This document shows, piece after piece, positions 8,768 through 18,249 of a DNA stretch of 64,000 nucleotides; within the stretch, counting starts at the first letter, position 1, and each line of letters begins with the position of its first letter. Source of the DNA: Ignavibacteriales bacterium (GTDB taxonomy: Bacteria > Bacteroidota > Ignavibacteria > Ignavibacteriales > Ignavibacteriaceae); the NCBI GenBank assembly GCA_016709155.1, contig JADJEI010000013.1, forward strand, positions 124,001 to 188,000, in the 5' to 3' direction. Under the pieces are notes generated by a model. That model was not told where the DNA came from, did no database searches, and worked only from the letters and a program-made list of their open reading frames with translations. Made by a program: the position numbers and the translations under genes.

Positions 8768-9775
8768 ATGGACGGACAACAAGAAATAGAACCTGATAAT
8801 CACGATCCAAACGAAAAGCATTCCGGTGAAATTCAGCGGGTGAAAAATTCAGATAATATTGAAATGAATTTTGATTTTTCACCAATAGCAGCAGGATTTA
8901 TTGGACTGTTCGGCGGATTTTTTCTTTACCAATTTGTTGGCGGATTTTTAACTCTTTTGGTTTTAGGGTTTGATATTGAGAATGCACCCGTCACTCCGAT
9001 GCGGTTGATGACAATTGCAGGACAGATTTTATTTATACTTCTCCCGGCACTGCTGTTCGCAAAGTTTTTTTACAATAATGTTTCGGCAGTGATGAGAATT
9101 AAAATTCCTAAACTAAAAGAGTTTAGTCTTTTTACGATTGGAATTGTATTACTGACTCCCCTGCTTCAAACATATCTTTATATTCAAAATTATTTTATAG
9201 AAGTTCTTGCAAAAAATAATCAGTCTGTTCAAACGCTAAAATCATTTTTTGACTCTCTCGATCAGCTTGTTGAAAAAACTTACGGCGAATTACTAAATGC
9301 AAACTCGTTCCCCGAAATGTTGTTCGTAATAATAGCTGCTGCAATTGTACCCGCTCTCTGCGAAGAATCAATGTTTCGCGGGTTCATCCAAAAAAGTTTC
9401 GAGCTGAAGATAAAACCATTTTATGCAGCTTTAATTACTGCAATATTTTTTGGGCTGTACCATTTTAATCCTTATGGTTTGTTGCCGCTAATTGCATTGG
9501 GCTTGTTTTTTGGATTTGCTGCTTATAAAAGTAATTCGATTTTAATTCCAATCTTTTTACATTTTATTAATAATCTTACTGCTGTCATTCTTTATTTTAT
9601 TTTTGGCGAAGAAGAGCTGAACAACTCCGCTGTTTTAAGCGGCGAGGATTTACTTAATCAATCGATTTTATTCTTGATTCTAATATTATTTTTTACAGCT
9701 TTAATCATATCAATAACGAAATATTATAATAAACAATCGCAAGGAGAAGAAAATGCCGGTATGCCCGAATTGTAA
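8768..9775 (+). CDS. CPBP-family intramembrane metalloprotease
   Basis: The 335-residue multipass protein has about eight membrane segments. It carries the CPBP (Abi/Rce1-like) active-site motifs: CEESMFRGF with E199, E200 and R204, then YHFNP with H232, then FLHFINN with H265. The acidic N-terminus of about 30 residues is probably cytosolic. Family members cleave prenylated or membrane-bound peptides, often bacteriocin-like or anti-sigma substrates; the substrate here is unknown. The 3' end overlaps the next gene by 23 bases. A 118-base gap upstream may hold a promoter, though none is convincing. Confidence 0.85.
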   Translation: MDGQQEIEPDNHDPNEKHSGEIQRVKNSDNIEMNFDFSPIAAGFIGLFGGFFLYQFVGGFLTLLVLGFDIENAPVTPMRLMTIAGQILFILLPALLFAKFFYNNVSAVMRIKIPKLKEFSLFTIGIVLLTPLLQTYLYIQNYFIEVLAKNNQSVQTLKSFFDSLDQLVEKTYGELLNANSFPEMLFVIIAAAIVPALCEESMFRGFIQKSFELKIKPFYAALITAIFFGLYHFNPYGLLPLIALGLFFGFAAYKSNSILIPIFLHFINNLTAVILYFIFGEEELNNSAVLSGEDLLNQSILFLILILFFTALIISITKYYNKQSQGEENAGMPEL

Positions 9776-10106
9776 AAGTGAATACGTGCAGGGGATAAAA
9801 TTCTGTCCTGATTGTCAGACTGCACTTGTCGAGCCTTCAGAAATTGAAGAGCACATTCTTAGTGAAGAGCAATGGGTGGTGGTTTATACTTCAAGCGAAG
9901 AATATGAAATTGAAATGCTTCGCGATAATCTGGAAAGTGCAGGAATTGCTGCTGCTATGCTTTCACAAAAAGATAGGAGTTTTCCTGCACCTGGAGATTT
10001 ATCTATTGTGAAATTGTTGATTAAAAAAGAAGATCTGGAAACAGGATTGATTTTCATCCAGAATTTTCTTGATAGCAAAGAAGAAACAGAAGACGAGGAT
10101 CAATGA
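9753..10106 (+). CDS. zinc-ribbon protein with DUF2007-like signal-transducing domain
   Basis: The 117-residue protein begins with a CPNC-x11-CPDC zinc ribbon. From about residue 40 a ferredoxin-like DUF2007 domain follows (WVVVYTSSEEYEIEMLRDNLESAGI), ending in an acidic tail. DUF2007 is a short domain of unknown biochemical function, annotated as putative signal transducer. It is coupled to the protease upstream (23-base overlap, with a GGAG Shine-Dalgarno site inside that gene) and to cdsA downstream (4-base overlap). Confidence 0.7.
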   Translation: MPVCPNCKSEYVQGIKFCPDCQTALVEPSEIEEHILSEEQWVVVYTSSEEYEIEMLRDNLESAGIAAAMLSQKDRSFPAPGDLSIVKLLIKKEDLETGLIFIQNFLDSKEETEDEDQ

Positions 10107-10918
10107 AAGCCGGCAATACTGCCACGAGAATTATTGTCTCTATTTTTGGTATTCCGATAATTATTGCTGCAAGCTATTTCGGTAAAATTTATTTTCTTTT
10201 GTTTATTTGTGCGATTGCACTGACAGCTTTCCGGGAGTTCAGTCAGATTGCTGAAAAGAAAAATGCATTCGTGAATAAATCAATCGGGTATGCGGCAGTA
10301 ATTTATTTTATACTTAATTCATACTACTCGATTTGGGATGTGTATTCATCGGTATTGGTGTTAGTGCTTATTTTGCTTTTAGTTGAACTTTTTAGAAATA
10401 ATAATTCGGCTGTTATGAATTTGTCCGCCACATTGCTGGGTGTATTTTACATCGGATTTTTTATGAGTTCATTAATTGGAATGAGAGAGATGTTTATTGA
10501 CCCATTTTATTATCGCGGAGGATACTTGATAATAAGCATAATGGCAGCAATATGGATTTGTGATTCTGCAGCATATTTCGGCGGCACAGCTTTGGGCAAA
10601 CATAAACTTTTTCGCCGGGTCAGTCCAAACAAAAGTTGGGAAGGGGCAATATTCGGTTTAATCTTTGCCATTCTAACTATGCTTCTCGCAAAAGAAATCG
10701 TGTTGCAATTCTTGTCATTCAACTTGATATTTATAATTGGACTTACTGTTGGTGTGTTTGGACAAATTGGCGACCTGATTGAATCATTGTTTAAACGAGA
10801 TGCACACATTAAAGATTCTTCATCAATCATTCCCGGACATGGCGGAGTGCTCGATAGATTTGATTCCTTGGTGTATTCAGCACCGATTATTTTTTTACTG
10901 TTGAAATATTTTTATTAG
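10103..10918 (+). CDS. cdsA: phosphatidate cytidylyltransferase
   Basis: CdsA makes CDP-diacylglycerol from phosphatidate and CTP, the branch point of phospholipid synthesis in the inner membrane. The 271-residue protein has about eight membrane segments and the full signature near the C-terminus: SPNKSWEGAIFG, then GQIGDLIESLFKRDAHIKD and PGHGGVLDRFDS. These carry the metal- and CTP-binding acidic residues. Length is normal. The ATG overlaps the stop of the zinc-ribbon gene (ATGA), and rimO follows after 11 bases. Confidence 0.93.
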   Translation: MKAGNTATRIIVSIFGIPIIIAASYFGKIYFLLFICAIALTAFREFSQIAEKKNAFVNKSIGYAAVIYFILNSYYSIWDVYSSVLVLVLILLLVELFRNNNSAVMNLSATLLGVFYIGFFMSSLIGMREMFIDPFYYRGGYLIISIMAAIWICDSAAYFGGTALGKHKLFRRVSPNKSWEGAIFGLIFAILTMLLAKEIVLQFLSFNLIFIIGLTVGVFGQIGDLIESLFKRDAHIKDSSSIIPGHGGVLDRFDSLVYSAPIIFLLLKYFY

Positions 10919-10929
10919 AATTAGAAAGA

Positions 10930-12228
10930 ATGAAGTCACGCGAACATAAAATAAATGTACTTACATTAGGCTGTTCAAAAAATACAGTTGATTCAGAGCG
11001 GCTGCTTAACCAATTGAAGTTGAATAACTTCAGTATTTCCGAATCACCTGAAAATGCAGATACACTTATTATTAATACCTGCGGTTTTATCGAGTCGGCT
11101 AAAAAGGAATCTATTGATACAATACTAAACGCTGTCGCTCTTAAAAATGAGGGTAAGTTGAAAGAGGTGATGGTAGTCGGATGTCTATCAGAAAGATATA
11201 AAGATGATTTGCGAAAAGAGATTCCGGAAGTTGACAGCTATTTCGGGACTGAAGCTTACGAAGCAATATTAAAAGAACTCGGCGGCGAATTAAAACGTGA
11301 ATTAATTGGTGAACGCCGCTTAACTACACCGGCGCACACAGCTTATCTGAAAATCTCAGAAGGCTGTGACCATCCTTGCTCCTTTTGTGCCATCCCAATT
11401 ATGAGGGGAGGGCATAAATCAGTACCCATTGAGCAGCTTGTTAAAGAGACAGAATCTCTTGCGGCAAAAGGGGTAAAAGAATTAGTAATAATTGCTCAGG
11501 ATACAACTGACTATGGGAAAGATATTTATGATAGGCGAAATATTGTTGAACTTCTCGATAAATTAAGCAAGGTGGTGGGAATAGAATGGATAAGAATAAT
11601 GTATGCATATCCATCTCATTTTCCCGATGAATTGATCAATGAAATTGCTGCTAACCCCAAAATTTGTAAATACATTGATATACCGTTGCAGCATATTTCG
11701 GATAAAGTTTTGAAATCAATGCGGCGTGGTGTTACTTCAGCAAATACAAAAGCACTCGTCAAAAAATTGAGAGAAAAAATTCCGGGTTTAACTTTACGTA
11801 CTACAATAATAGTTGGTTATCCAAATGAAACGGAAGAAGATTTTAACGACTTGATAAAGTTTGTTGAGGAATCAAAATTCGACAGGCTGGGTGTATTTAC
11901 TTTTTCGCCGGAAGAGAATACTACAAGCTTCCCGCTTGGCGATCCAATTTCATCCAAAGAAAAATTGAGAAGAAGAGAAGTAATAATGGAGTTGCAAAAG
12001 GAGATTTCTTTTTCAAATAACCTAAAGTTCGTCGGCAAAAAAATAAAAGTTCTTATTGAATCGCTGGAAGGACAATATTATATCGGTCGCTCATATCGTG
12101 ATGCACCTGAAGTTGATGGCGAAGTATTAATACTGTCCGAGGGAAATAAATTAGATATTGGTAATTTTTATGATGTGGAAATTTATGATAATAATGAATA
12201 TGATTTGTTCGGAAAAATTATTTTTTAA
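10930..12228 (+). CDS. rimO: ribosomal protein S12 methylthiotransferase RimO
   Basis: RimO methylthiolates an aspartate of ribosomal protein S12. The 432-residue protein has the N-terminal UPF0004 domain with cluster cysteines C15 (LGCSKNTVDSE), C51 (NTCGFI) and C85 (VGCLSE), the radical-SAM triad C146-x3-C150-x2-C153 (CDHPCSFCAIP) and a C-terminal TRAM domain (about 365-430). The LGCSKNTVDSE and CDHPCSFCAIPIMRG wording separates RimO from MiaB. Both methylthiotransferases are therefore present in the window. Confidence 0.95.
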   Translation: MKSREHKINVLTLGCSKNTVDSERLLNQLKLNNFSISESPENADTLIINTCGFIESAKKESIDTILNAVALKNEGKLKEVMVVGCLSERYKDDLRKEIPEVDSYFGTEAYEAILKELGGELKRELIGERRLTTPAHTAYLKISEGCDHPCSFCAIPIMRGGHKSVPIEQLVKETESLAAKGVKELVIIAQDTTDYGKDIYDRRNIVELLDKLSKVVGIEWIRIMYAYPSHFPDELINEIAANPKICKYIDIPLQHISDKVLKSMRRGVTSANTKALVKKLREKIPGLTLRTTIIVGYPNETEEDFNDLIKFVEESKFDRLGVFTFSPEENTTSFPLGDPISSKEKLRRREVIMELQKEISFSNNLKFVGKKIKVLIESLEGQYYIGRSYRDAPEVDGEVLILSEGNKLDIGNFYDVEIYDNNEYDLFGKIIF

Positions 12229-12243
12229 TTGAAAGTCAATTGT

Positions 12244-13508
12244 ATGAAAGCATTTATAACTGCCTTATCAGTTTTATTATTTATCTCAAGTGCTTTTGCT
12301 CAACCGGATAATACTTCGTTGAATAAAAAGCAAAGGGTGAAATATTACCAGGAATTTTTATGTTTTTCCTCCGGCAAAGAAAACTTAACAAGGGTGGATG
12401 TTTTTATTCAAGTGCCGTATTCGGAAATTCAATTTGTAAAAAACGGGCAGAGCTTTATTGCTCAATATTCACTTACTATTTCCGTGTTCGATGAAAATCG
12501 CGAGAAGCTCATTAATGAAAAAATATGGAATGAGAAAATTATTGCTGATGATTTTGATCAAACTTTATCTAAAGAGAATTTTAATCTCAGTTTAAAATCT
12601 GTTGAGCTTAAGCCCGAAATTATGTAATTCGAACTGCAATGGAGGATAAGGATTCACGAAAAGAATTTTCGGTAGATAATAATTTTACAGTTCGCGATTT
12701 TTCTTCTGGCGTAAACATTAGCGATTTGATGTTGATAGCGAAACAGGAAGTTATTGACGGGAGTAATAAAATTCGTCCAAATGTCTCAAAGGATATTCTG
12801 GTTCAACGTGACGGCATTCAATTATTTTATGAGATTTATTCTGATTCATCCACTGATGTTTTAATGGATTATTCTATTACTGACAATGATGAAAATGTCG
12901 TTCATAAACAAAATGAAATTATTAATCTGAAAGCCGGTACAAATCAGATTTTCAAAACTATAAAAGACTCGGCTTTATCTTTAGGATCTCATAAACTACT
13001 GGTATCAATATTCGATTTAAAAGTAAACTCATCACTTCCGCCTCGAAAATTTTTATATCAAGATGGAGCGGCGTGCCCGGTAATGTTCAGGATCTGGAAA
13101 AAGCTATTGAACAGATGACTTACATTGCCTCGGACGATGAGCTTGATGTTATTGAAGAAGCAAACACGTGAGGATAAAATCAAACGATTTTAGATTTTGG
13201 AAAAGCAAAGACCCCAACCCGCAGGATGAACAGAATGAAGTCTTTAACGAATATTATCGCCGCGTGGCTTATGCAAATGAACAGTTTTCGCATTACAACG
13301 AAGGCTGGCAAACTGATCGGGGATGGTGTATATTCTTTTGGGTCCGCCAAACAATATTGATCGTCACCCTTTCGATTATGATTCAAAGCCCTACGAAGTT
13401 TGGCAATATTACGATATTAATCGTCAATTTGTTTTTCTTGATGACACGGGTTTTGGAGATTATCGTTTAGTTACTCCACTTTACGGTGATGATTACAGGT
13501 ACCGCTGA
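12244..13508 (+). pseudogene. GWxTD-domain protein, broken by several frameshifts
   Basis: Three reading frames joined end to end give one protein: a signal peptide (ITALSVLLFISSAFA), a beta-rich middle, then the GWxTD domain. The domain reads RWSGVPGNVQDL, REDKIKRF, FWKSKDPNPQDEQNE, YYRRVAYANEQF, GWQTDRG, MVYILLGPPNNIDRHP and FVFLDDTGFGDYRL. Frame changes are needed near 12615-12627, 13055-13070, 13163, 13186-13192 and 13320. GWxTD proteins are secreted or periplasmic proteins of unknown function in the Bacteroidota/Chlorobiota group. The residues around each break remain well conserved, so base-calling errors or very recent decay are both possible. The ATG at 12244 is preferred over the TTG at 12229. 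Confidence 0.75.
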
Positions 13509-13511
13509 AAA

Positions 13512-14453
13512 ATGATCCTCACTGTAACCATAAACCCTCTCCTTGAAAGAAGACTTTATTTTTCAGAAGTCTCCTTAGGAAAATCGCACCGAAGCGCGAA
13601 AGAATTTCTTAAGTCCGGCGGAAAAGGCATAAATGTAAGCAGTCAGTTGAACAGACTTGAAATTCGAAACCTTGCTTTTCTTTTCCTTGGAGGAATAAAC
13701 GGCAAACTTCTCCGAAATACTTTAAATGATGAAAAAATAATTTTTACCGCAATCAGCACAAAACAAGAAACGCGAAATTGCTCAGTTATCATTGATGAAA
13801 GCAAAAGTATTGCCACCTCCTTCTTTTCTCCTAATGCAATTATTTCAATTGAAGAGTCAAACGAATTTAAATTAAAACTCGATAAGATTATTCAGAATTG
13901 TGAGATGGTTGTGTTCTCCGGCAGTTCGCCGTGTGAAGAAGCTGATGATATTTTCCCCTTTGGAATTGAAGCCGCAAATAAATATGATAAAATTTCCATC
14001 TGTGATACATACGGCTCTCATCTTAGCGCCTGTCTGGAAAAATCACCCACCATTGTACACAACAATATTGACGAAGTAGAATCATCGCTGAATATTTCCT
14101 TAAAATCTGAAAAAGGAAAAACTGAATACCTCGAATCGCTGTATTCAAAGGGAATTAAACAGGCTTATCTTACTGACGGAGAGAAGGAAATTTATGCTTC
14201 CACTCTTGATTATAAATTTAAAATTATTCCTCCCAAAATTGCTGCAATTGACTCAACCGGCAGCGGCGATGCATTCACTGCCGGGATAGTTTATGGCTGG
14301 CATCACGATTTAACTTTTGACGAAACGATTAAACTTGCCTGCTCGCTTGGCAGTGTTAATGCCGGCGGTTTTTCTGTTTGTGAAGTTCTTAAACAGCAGG
14401 CAGAAAAATATTTGGATGATCGTTCAGATACTCTCAATCGGGAAAAAAAATGA
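13512..14453 (+). CDS. PfkB-family hexose kinase, 1-phosphofructokinase-like
   Basis: The 313-residue ribokinase-fold protein opens with ILTVTINPLLERRLYF and has the substrate loop SGGKGINVSSQL (35-46) of the FruK/LacC/PfkB subgroup. The C-terminal signature DSTGSGDAFTAGIVYG (247-262) contains the catalytic aspartate D253. The subgroup phosphorylates fructose-1-phosphate, tagatose-6-phosphate or fructose-6-phosphate; the exact substrate is uncertain, and no PTS or sugar operon is nearby. The gene is intact although both neighbours are full of frameshifts, which is odd if the whole locus were decaying. Confidence 0.82.
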   Translation: MILTVTINPLLERRLYFSEVSLGKSHRSAKEFLKSGGKGINVSSQLNRLEIRNLAFLFLGGINGKLLRNTLNDEKIIFTAISTKQETRNCSVIIDESKSIATSFFSPNAIISIEESNEFKLKLDKIIQNCEMVVFSGSSPCEEADDIFPFGIEAANKYDKISICDTYGSHLSACLEKSPTIVHNNIDEVESSLNISLKSEKGKTEYLESLYSKGIKQAYLTDGEKEIYASTLDYKFKIIPPKIAAIDSTGSGDAFTAGIVYGWHHDLTFDETIKLACSLGSVNAGGFSVCEVLKQQAEKYLDDRSDTLNREKK

Positions 14454-14462
14454 AATTGTTAG

Positions 14463-16217
14463 ATGTTACACCGAATAACATATAGCTTACTTCTTATTTT
14501 ATTTTCTTTCTCATCGTCATTTCCACAATCAATAAAAAAAATTGTAGTTGGAAGCAACACTTTCACCGAAACACAAATACTGCAATGGGCTCAGGTATCT
14601 CCTTCACTTTCGGTTTATCCCGGTTTAACTGATTCAATTAAAAATAGATTAGCTTTAATTTTAGTAACCGCGGCTATCTCAATTCAAATTTCGATGGTAT
14701 TCAAATTGAACCTTTATGATTCGGCGTTTGTAAACCTTACAATAAATTTTACCGAAGGAGAAGCGACTTATGTCAAAAAATATTTTTATTGAAAGAGAGG
14801 ACTCCTCGATAATTGATTTTAATTCTTATTTCGATTTTCTGAAAGGACAGATTTTTAATAAATATTCATTAGAAGAATCAATCAACGAAGCATTAACATT
14901 TGCCGAGAATAACTCCTACCCTTTTATAAAAATCAAAATTGAAGGAATATTTCTTTATGATGATTCTGCTTCAGGTGAACATTTCACTGATATAAATCTA
15001 CTGATTGATGATGGACAAAAAAGCACAATTGATAAAATAGATGTGAAAGGAAACACATCAACTAAAGATTATGTAATTACGCGGAATTAAGAATCGAGCA
15101 GGGGGAGGAATATTCACAAACTATGATTGAAGAACTTCCTAATCGCTTAAATAGATTAAGGTATTTTGAACCAGTTGCAACACCGCAATTTTTAATTAAT
15201 ACAGAAAAAGAAGGTGTGCTCTGATAGAGGTAAAAGAAAAACAGACAAATAACTTTGATGGAATTGTCGGATACATCCCTGCATCGAAGGAGGGTGAAAA
15301 GGGTTATGTCACAGGATTGGTTAATGTTTCTTCGTAATTTATTCGGTACCGGACGGGCGGCAGCATTTCACTGGCAGCAGTTCAATCGTTTCTCGCAGGA
15401 TATTGAAATAAAATATCTTGAGCCCTAGCTGCTTGGTTATCCTTTCAATATTAATGGAACTTTATATCAGCGGAAACAGGACACAACTTATGTGCAGAGA
15501 AAACTGGAAGGCAGTCTTGAATATCTTGCAACTGAAGATATATCAGCCGCGGTTTTAGTGGGGACCGAATCAATTATCCCTTCTCAAAATGCTAACAATT
15601 ACACGCGGATATTTAATTCGTCAATTCTAACTACCGGAGTAAATCTGAAAATTGATACACGTGATGACCCTTATGCACCAAAGGGTGGTGTTATGTTTAT
15701 CAACAGTTATTCGTTGAGTAGAAAAAAACTAATTGGGCCGCAAGAATTTATTACCCCTGATCTTGAAACGAACATCAACCTTCAACGATTCACTTTCTCT
15801 TTCTGGGGATTTTATGAATTGTTTACAAATCAGGTAATTGCGGTTGGAGTAACGGGCAAAGAATTGCGCGGGTCATTTTTTGAAGAGAGTGATTTATTCA
15901 GGCTGGGGGGAAACAATTCTCTGCGCGGTTATCGCGAAGAACAATTTCTCGGTTCGCGTGTTGCATGGTCGAATCTTGAATATAGATTTCTTCTTACGCG
16001 CCGCAGTTATGCTTTCGCTTTTTTCGACACAGGCTATTATCTTCGTAATGCGGATGAAGAAAGAAATATTTTAAAGAGCGAAGATTTCAATATTGGTTAC
16101 GGTATTGGTTTAAGTATCGAAACAGGACTCGGTGTGTTAGCAGTTAGTTTCGCATTGGCTAAAGGCGATTCATTCAGCGACGGTAAAATCCATTTTGGAA
16201 TTATCAATGAATTTTAA
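14463..16217 (+). pseudogene. BamA/TamA-family outer-membrane protein, multiple frameshifts and one stop
   Basis: Reading across frames recovers a signal peptide, POTRA-like repeats (TIDKIDVKGNTSTKDYVITRN, RIEQGEEYSQTMIEELPNRL, RYFEPVATPQF) and a barrel. The barrel shows RNLFGTGRAAAFHWQQF, IDTRDDPYAPKGG, FRLGGNNSLRGYREEQFLG and a C-terminal GIGLSIETGLGVLAVSFALAKGD. This is the Omp85 layout: periplasmic POTRA domains followed by a 16-strand barrel for protein insertion or secretion. Frame changes are needed near 14668, 14712, 14780, 15082, 15222 and 15332, and an in-frame TAG stands at 15426-15428 where a Trp codon fits. The barrel from 15492 on is open. It may be a second Omp85 paralogue and not the essential BamA. 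Confidence 0.75.
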
Positions 16218-17043
16218 TAAAATTATATTGTTACTAAAACTAACGCGTCCGGTTAATTTTATAATCACCGCAGTTTCAGTATTGGTGGGTGTAATTATTT
16301 GTGCTGAAGTGCCGCCATCATTCCTGATAATTTTATTTGCAATGTTGTCCGCTGCTTTTAGTTCCGCAGGAGGTAATGTTATCAATGATATTGTTGATAT
16401 TGAGATTGATAAGATCAGTCATCCCGAAAGAGCGCTTGCTTCAAATTTAATATCGGAACGAACTGCGTACATCTTTTATGTTTTGTTGATAGCTGCTTCG
16501 ATTGTTTTAGCATCAATGATAAATCTTAATTCGTTCATTCTTGTAAGCACGGCAAATACTCTACTCCTGCTTTATTCATTCTATCTAAAAAAAATTCCTT
16601 TGGTTGGAAATCTTGTAGTATCAATTCTCACCGGACTGACTTTTATTTATGGCGGAGTTGTTGCTGGAAATATTAGCTTTGCCCTCGTCCCTGCAGGTTG
16701 CTTTGCTGATTAATTTCATTCGAGAAATAATTAAAGATATGCAGGATGCAGAGGGATAGCAAAAATCAGGTAATAACTTATCCAGTGAAAAATGGATTTG
16801 ATTCGGCAAAAAAATAGTTCTTGTCTCTTCGATAATTTTAATCGTGTTTACTTTCTTTCCATTCATATTTAATTTTTATAAAATTGAATATTTTGTTTTA
16901 GTGATGATGATTGTAAACCCGATGCTCGTTTTATAATGTTAAATCACTTTATGATAATTATACAAATAAAAATCTTAAAGACTAAGCGGGTTACTAAAAC
17001 TTGCAATGGTTTTGGTTTAGCGGCAATTTACTTTGGCAAATGA
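16207..17043 (+). pseudogene. UbiA-family prenyltransferase, frameshifted
   Basis: The N-terminal 169 residues are open and show LLKLTRPVNFIITAVSV and the first Asp-rich prenyl-diphosphate motif NVINDIVDIEIDKISHPERAL, as in geranylgeranylglyceryl-phosphate or UbiA-type prenyltransferases. After 16698 the protein continues in other frames: LLINFIREIIKDMQDAEGD with the second Asp motif, then SKNQVITYPVKNGFDSAKK and membrane segments, ending in GLAAIYFGK at 17043. At least four frame changes are needed (about 16698, 16755, 16930 and between 16940 and 17020). The stop overlaps the rnhB start. Which acceptor is prenylated cannot be told. Confidence 0.72.
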
Positions 17044-17675
17044 AAAATTTTGACAAATCATATTTGAGTGATAAAGTAAAATTTATCGCCGGCGTTGATG
17101 AAGCAGGAAGAGGACCACTTGCCGGACCTGTAGTTGCTGCTGCAGTGATTTTCCCGGACAATATTTTTATTGACGGAGTAAATGACTCGAAGCAGTTGAG
17201 TGAAAAGGAGAGGGAAAGACTTTTGCCTGAAATTATTTCAAAAGCAATTTGTGTCGGAGTTGCATCCGTTAGTCATGGTGTGATTGATACGATAAATATT
17301 CTTCAATCATCTTTGCTTGCAATGAAGATTGCTGTCGGAAGGATGGAGCAAAATCCTGATCTTATTTTAGTTGATGGAAATAAATCTTTTAACTCAGCAA
17401 TTCCTGTTCTAACAATTGTTAAAGGAGATTCGAAATCTTTTTCGATAGCTGCTGCTTCGATAGTTGCAAAAGTAACCCGCGACAGAATTATGAAGCGCCT
17501 TTCTGTTTATTACCCCTTGTACCTTTGGGAAAACAATAAAGGTTATGCATCACGGTATCATATCAATGCAATAAAAAAATACGGTGCTTCGCCGCTTCAC
17601 CGTAAAACTTTTTTAACAAGGATATTAAATCCATTTCAGCAAAATATTATTGAGGTTGAAAATGAATCACGATGA
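17040..17675 (+). CDS. rnhB: ribonuclease HII
   Basis: RNase HII removes ribonucleotides from DNA and degrades RNA in RNA-DNA hybrids. The 211-residue product has GVDEAGRGPLAGPVVAAAV with catalytic D20 and E21, LVDGN with D112, and VKGDSKSFSIAAASIVAKV with D130, matching the four-acid active site. The open frame extends upstream to 17001, but the ATG at 17040 overlaps the UbiA stop (ATGA) and gives the usual short N-terminus before the DEAGRGP motif. Length is normal. Confidence 0.93.
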   Translation: MKNFDKSYLSDKVKFIAGVDEAGRGPLAGPVVAAAVIFPDNIFIDGVNDSKQLSEKERERLLPEIISKAICVGVASVSHGVIDTINILQSSLLAMKIAVGRMEQNPDLILVDGNKSFNSAIPVLTIVKGDSKSFSIAAASIVAKVTRDRIMKRLSVYYPLYLWENNKGYASRYHINAIKKYGASPLHRKTFLTRILNPFQQNIIEVENESR

Positions 17676-18054
17676 AAATGAAAAAGAATTTCCTTCTACC
17701 CGAGCAAAGGGGGATGAAGGCGAGGAATTAGCAGTTGAACTTTTGAAAGGAAAAGGATTTGAAATTGTAGAAAGAAATTACCGTTACGGTAAAGGAGAGA
17801 TTGATATAATTGCAAAAGATACTGCAAAAGATTTTTTGGTTTTTATCGAAGTCAAATCAAGGAAGAATTTGGAATTCGGTGAACCGGAATACGCTATAAC
17901 GCAAAAGAAAATTAAGCAGATAAAAAAAATTGCCGAGCTTTATCTTTACGAAAAAAATATTAAAGAAGCCGACTGCAGGTTTGATGTAGTTGCAATCCAG
18001 TTTGGACAAAGCGCAAAACCTCAGATCAACTATTACGAAAATGCTTTCGAATAA
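17662..18054 (+). CDS. yraN: YraN/UPF0102-family putative endonuclease
   Basis: The 130-residue protein has the family pattern GDEGEELAVELLKGKGFEIV, then GEIDIIAKD and FLVFIEVKSR, the Asp/Glu/Lys core of a PD-(D/E)XK nuclease fold. YraN is often encoded next to rnhB, as here, and is thought to act on nucleic acids, but no activity is firmly assigned. The ATG at 17662 overlaps the rnhB stop by 14 bases; a TTG at 17650 is the only upstream alternative. It is the last gene before a terminator. Confidence 0.85.
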   Translation: MNHDENEKEFPSTRAKGDEGEELAVELLKGKGFEIVERNYRYGKGEIDIIAKDTAKDFLVFIEVKSRKNLEFGEPEYAITQKKIKQIKKIAELYLYEKNIKEADCRFDVVAIQFGQSAKPQINYYENAFE

Positions 18055-18180
18055 AAAATGGAGCAAGAATTTTATGAGAATTCTGAAAAATTAAAATAAT
18101 AATTCTTGTAATGGCAATGTCAACCAGAGAGAAATCAATAGATTACCATGGCAATACAGTCAGCAGTCTCCGAAACATCA

Positions 18181-18226
18181 AAAAAAGGCAGCCTCCGTTA
18201 GCTGACGGATATGGCTGCCTTTATTG
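18181..18226. terminator. rho-independent terminator, probably bidirectional
   Basis: A stem of AAAGGCAGCC with GGCTGCCTTT encloses a smaller CCGT/ACGG hairpin. It has an A-run on the left and T residues on the right, between the convergent yraN and cytochrome genes, so it can serve both strands. Confidence 0.8.
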
Positions 18227-18249
18227 TTAAGAATAAATTATACTAAACT

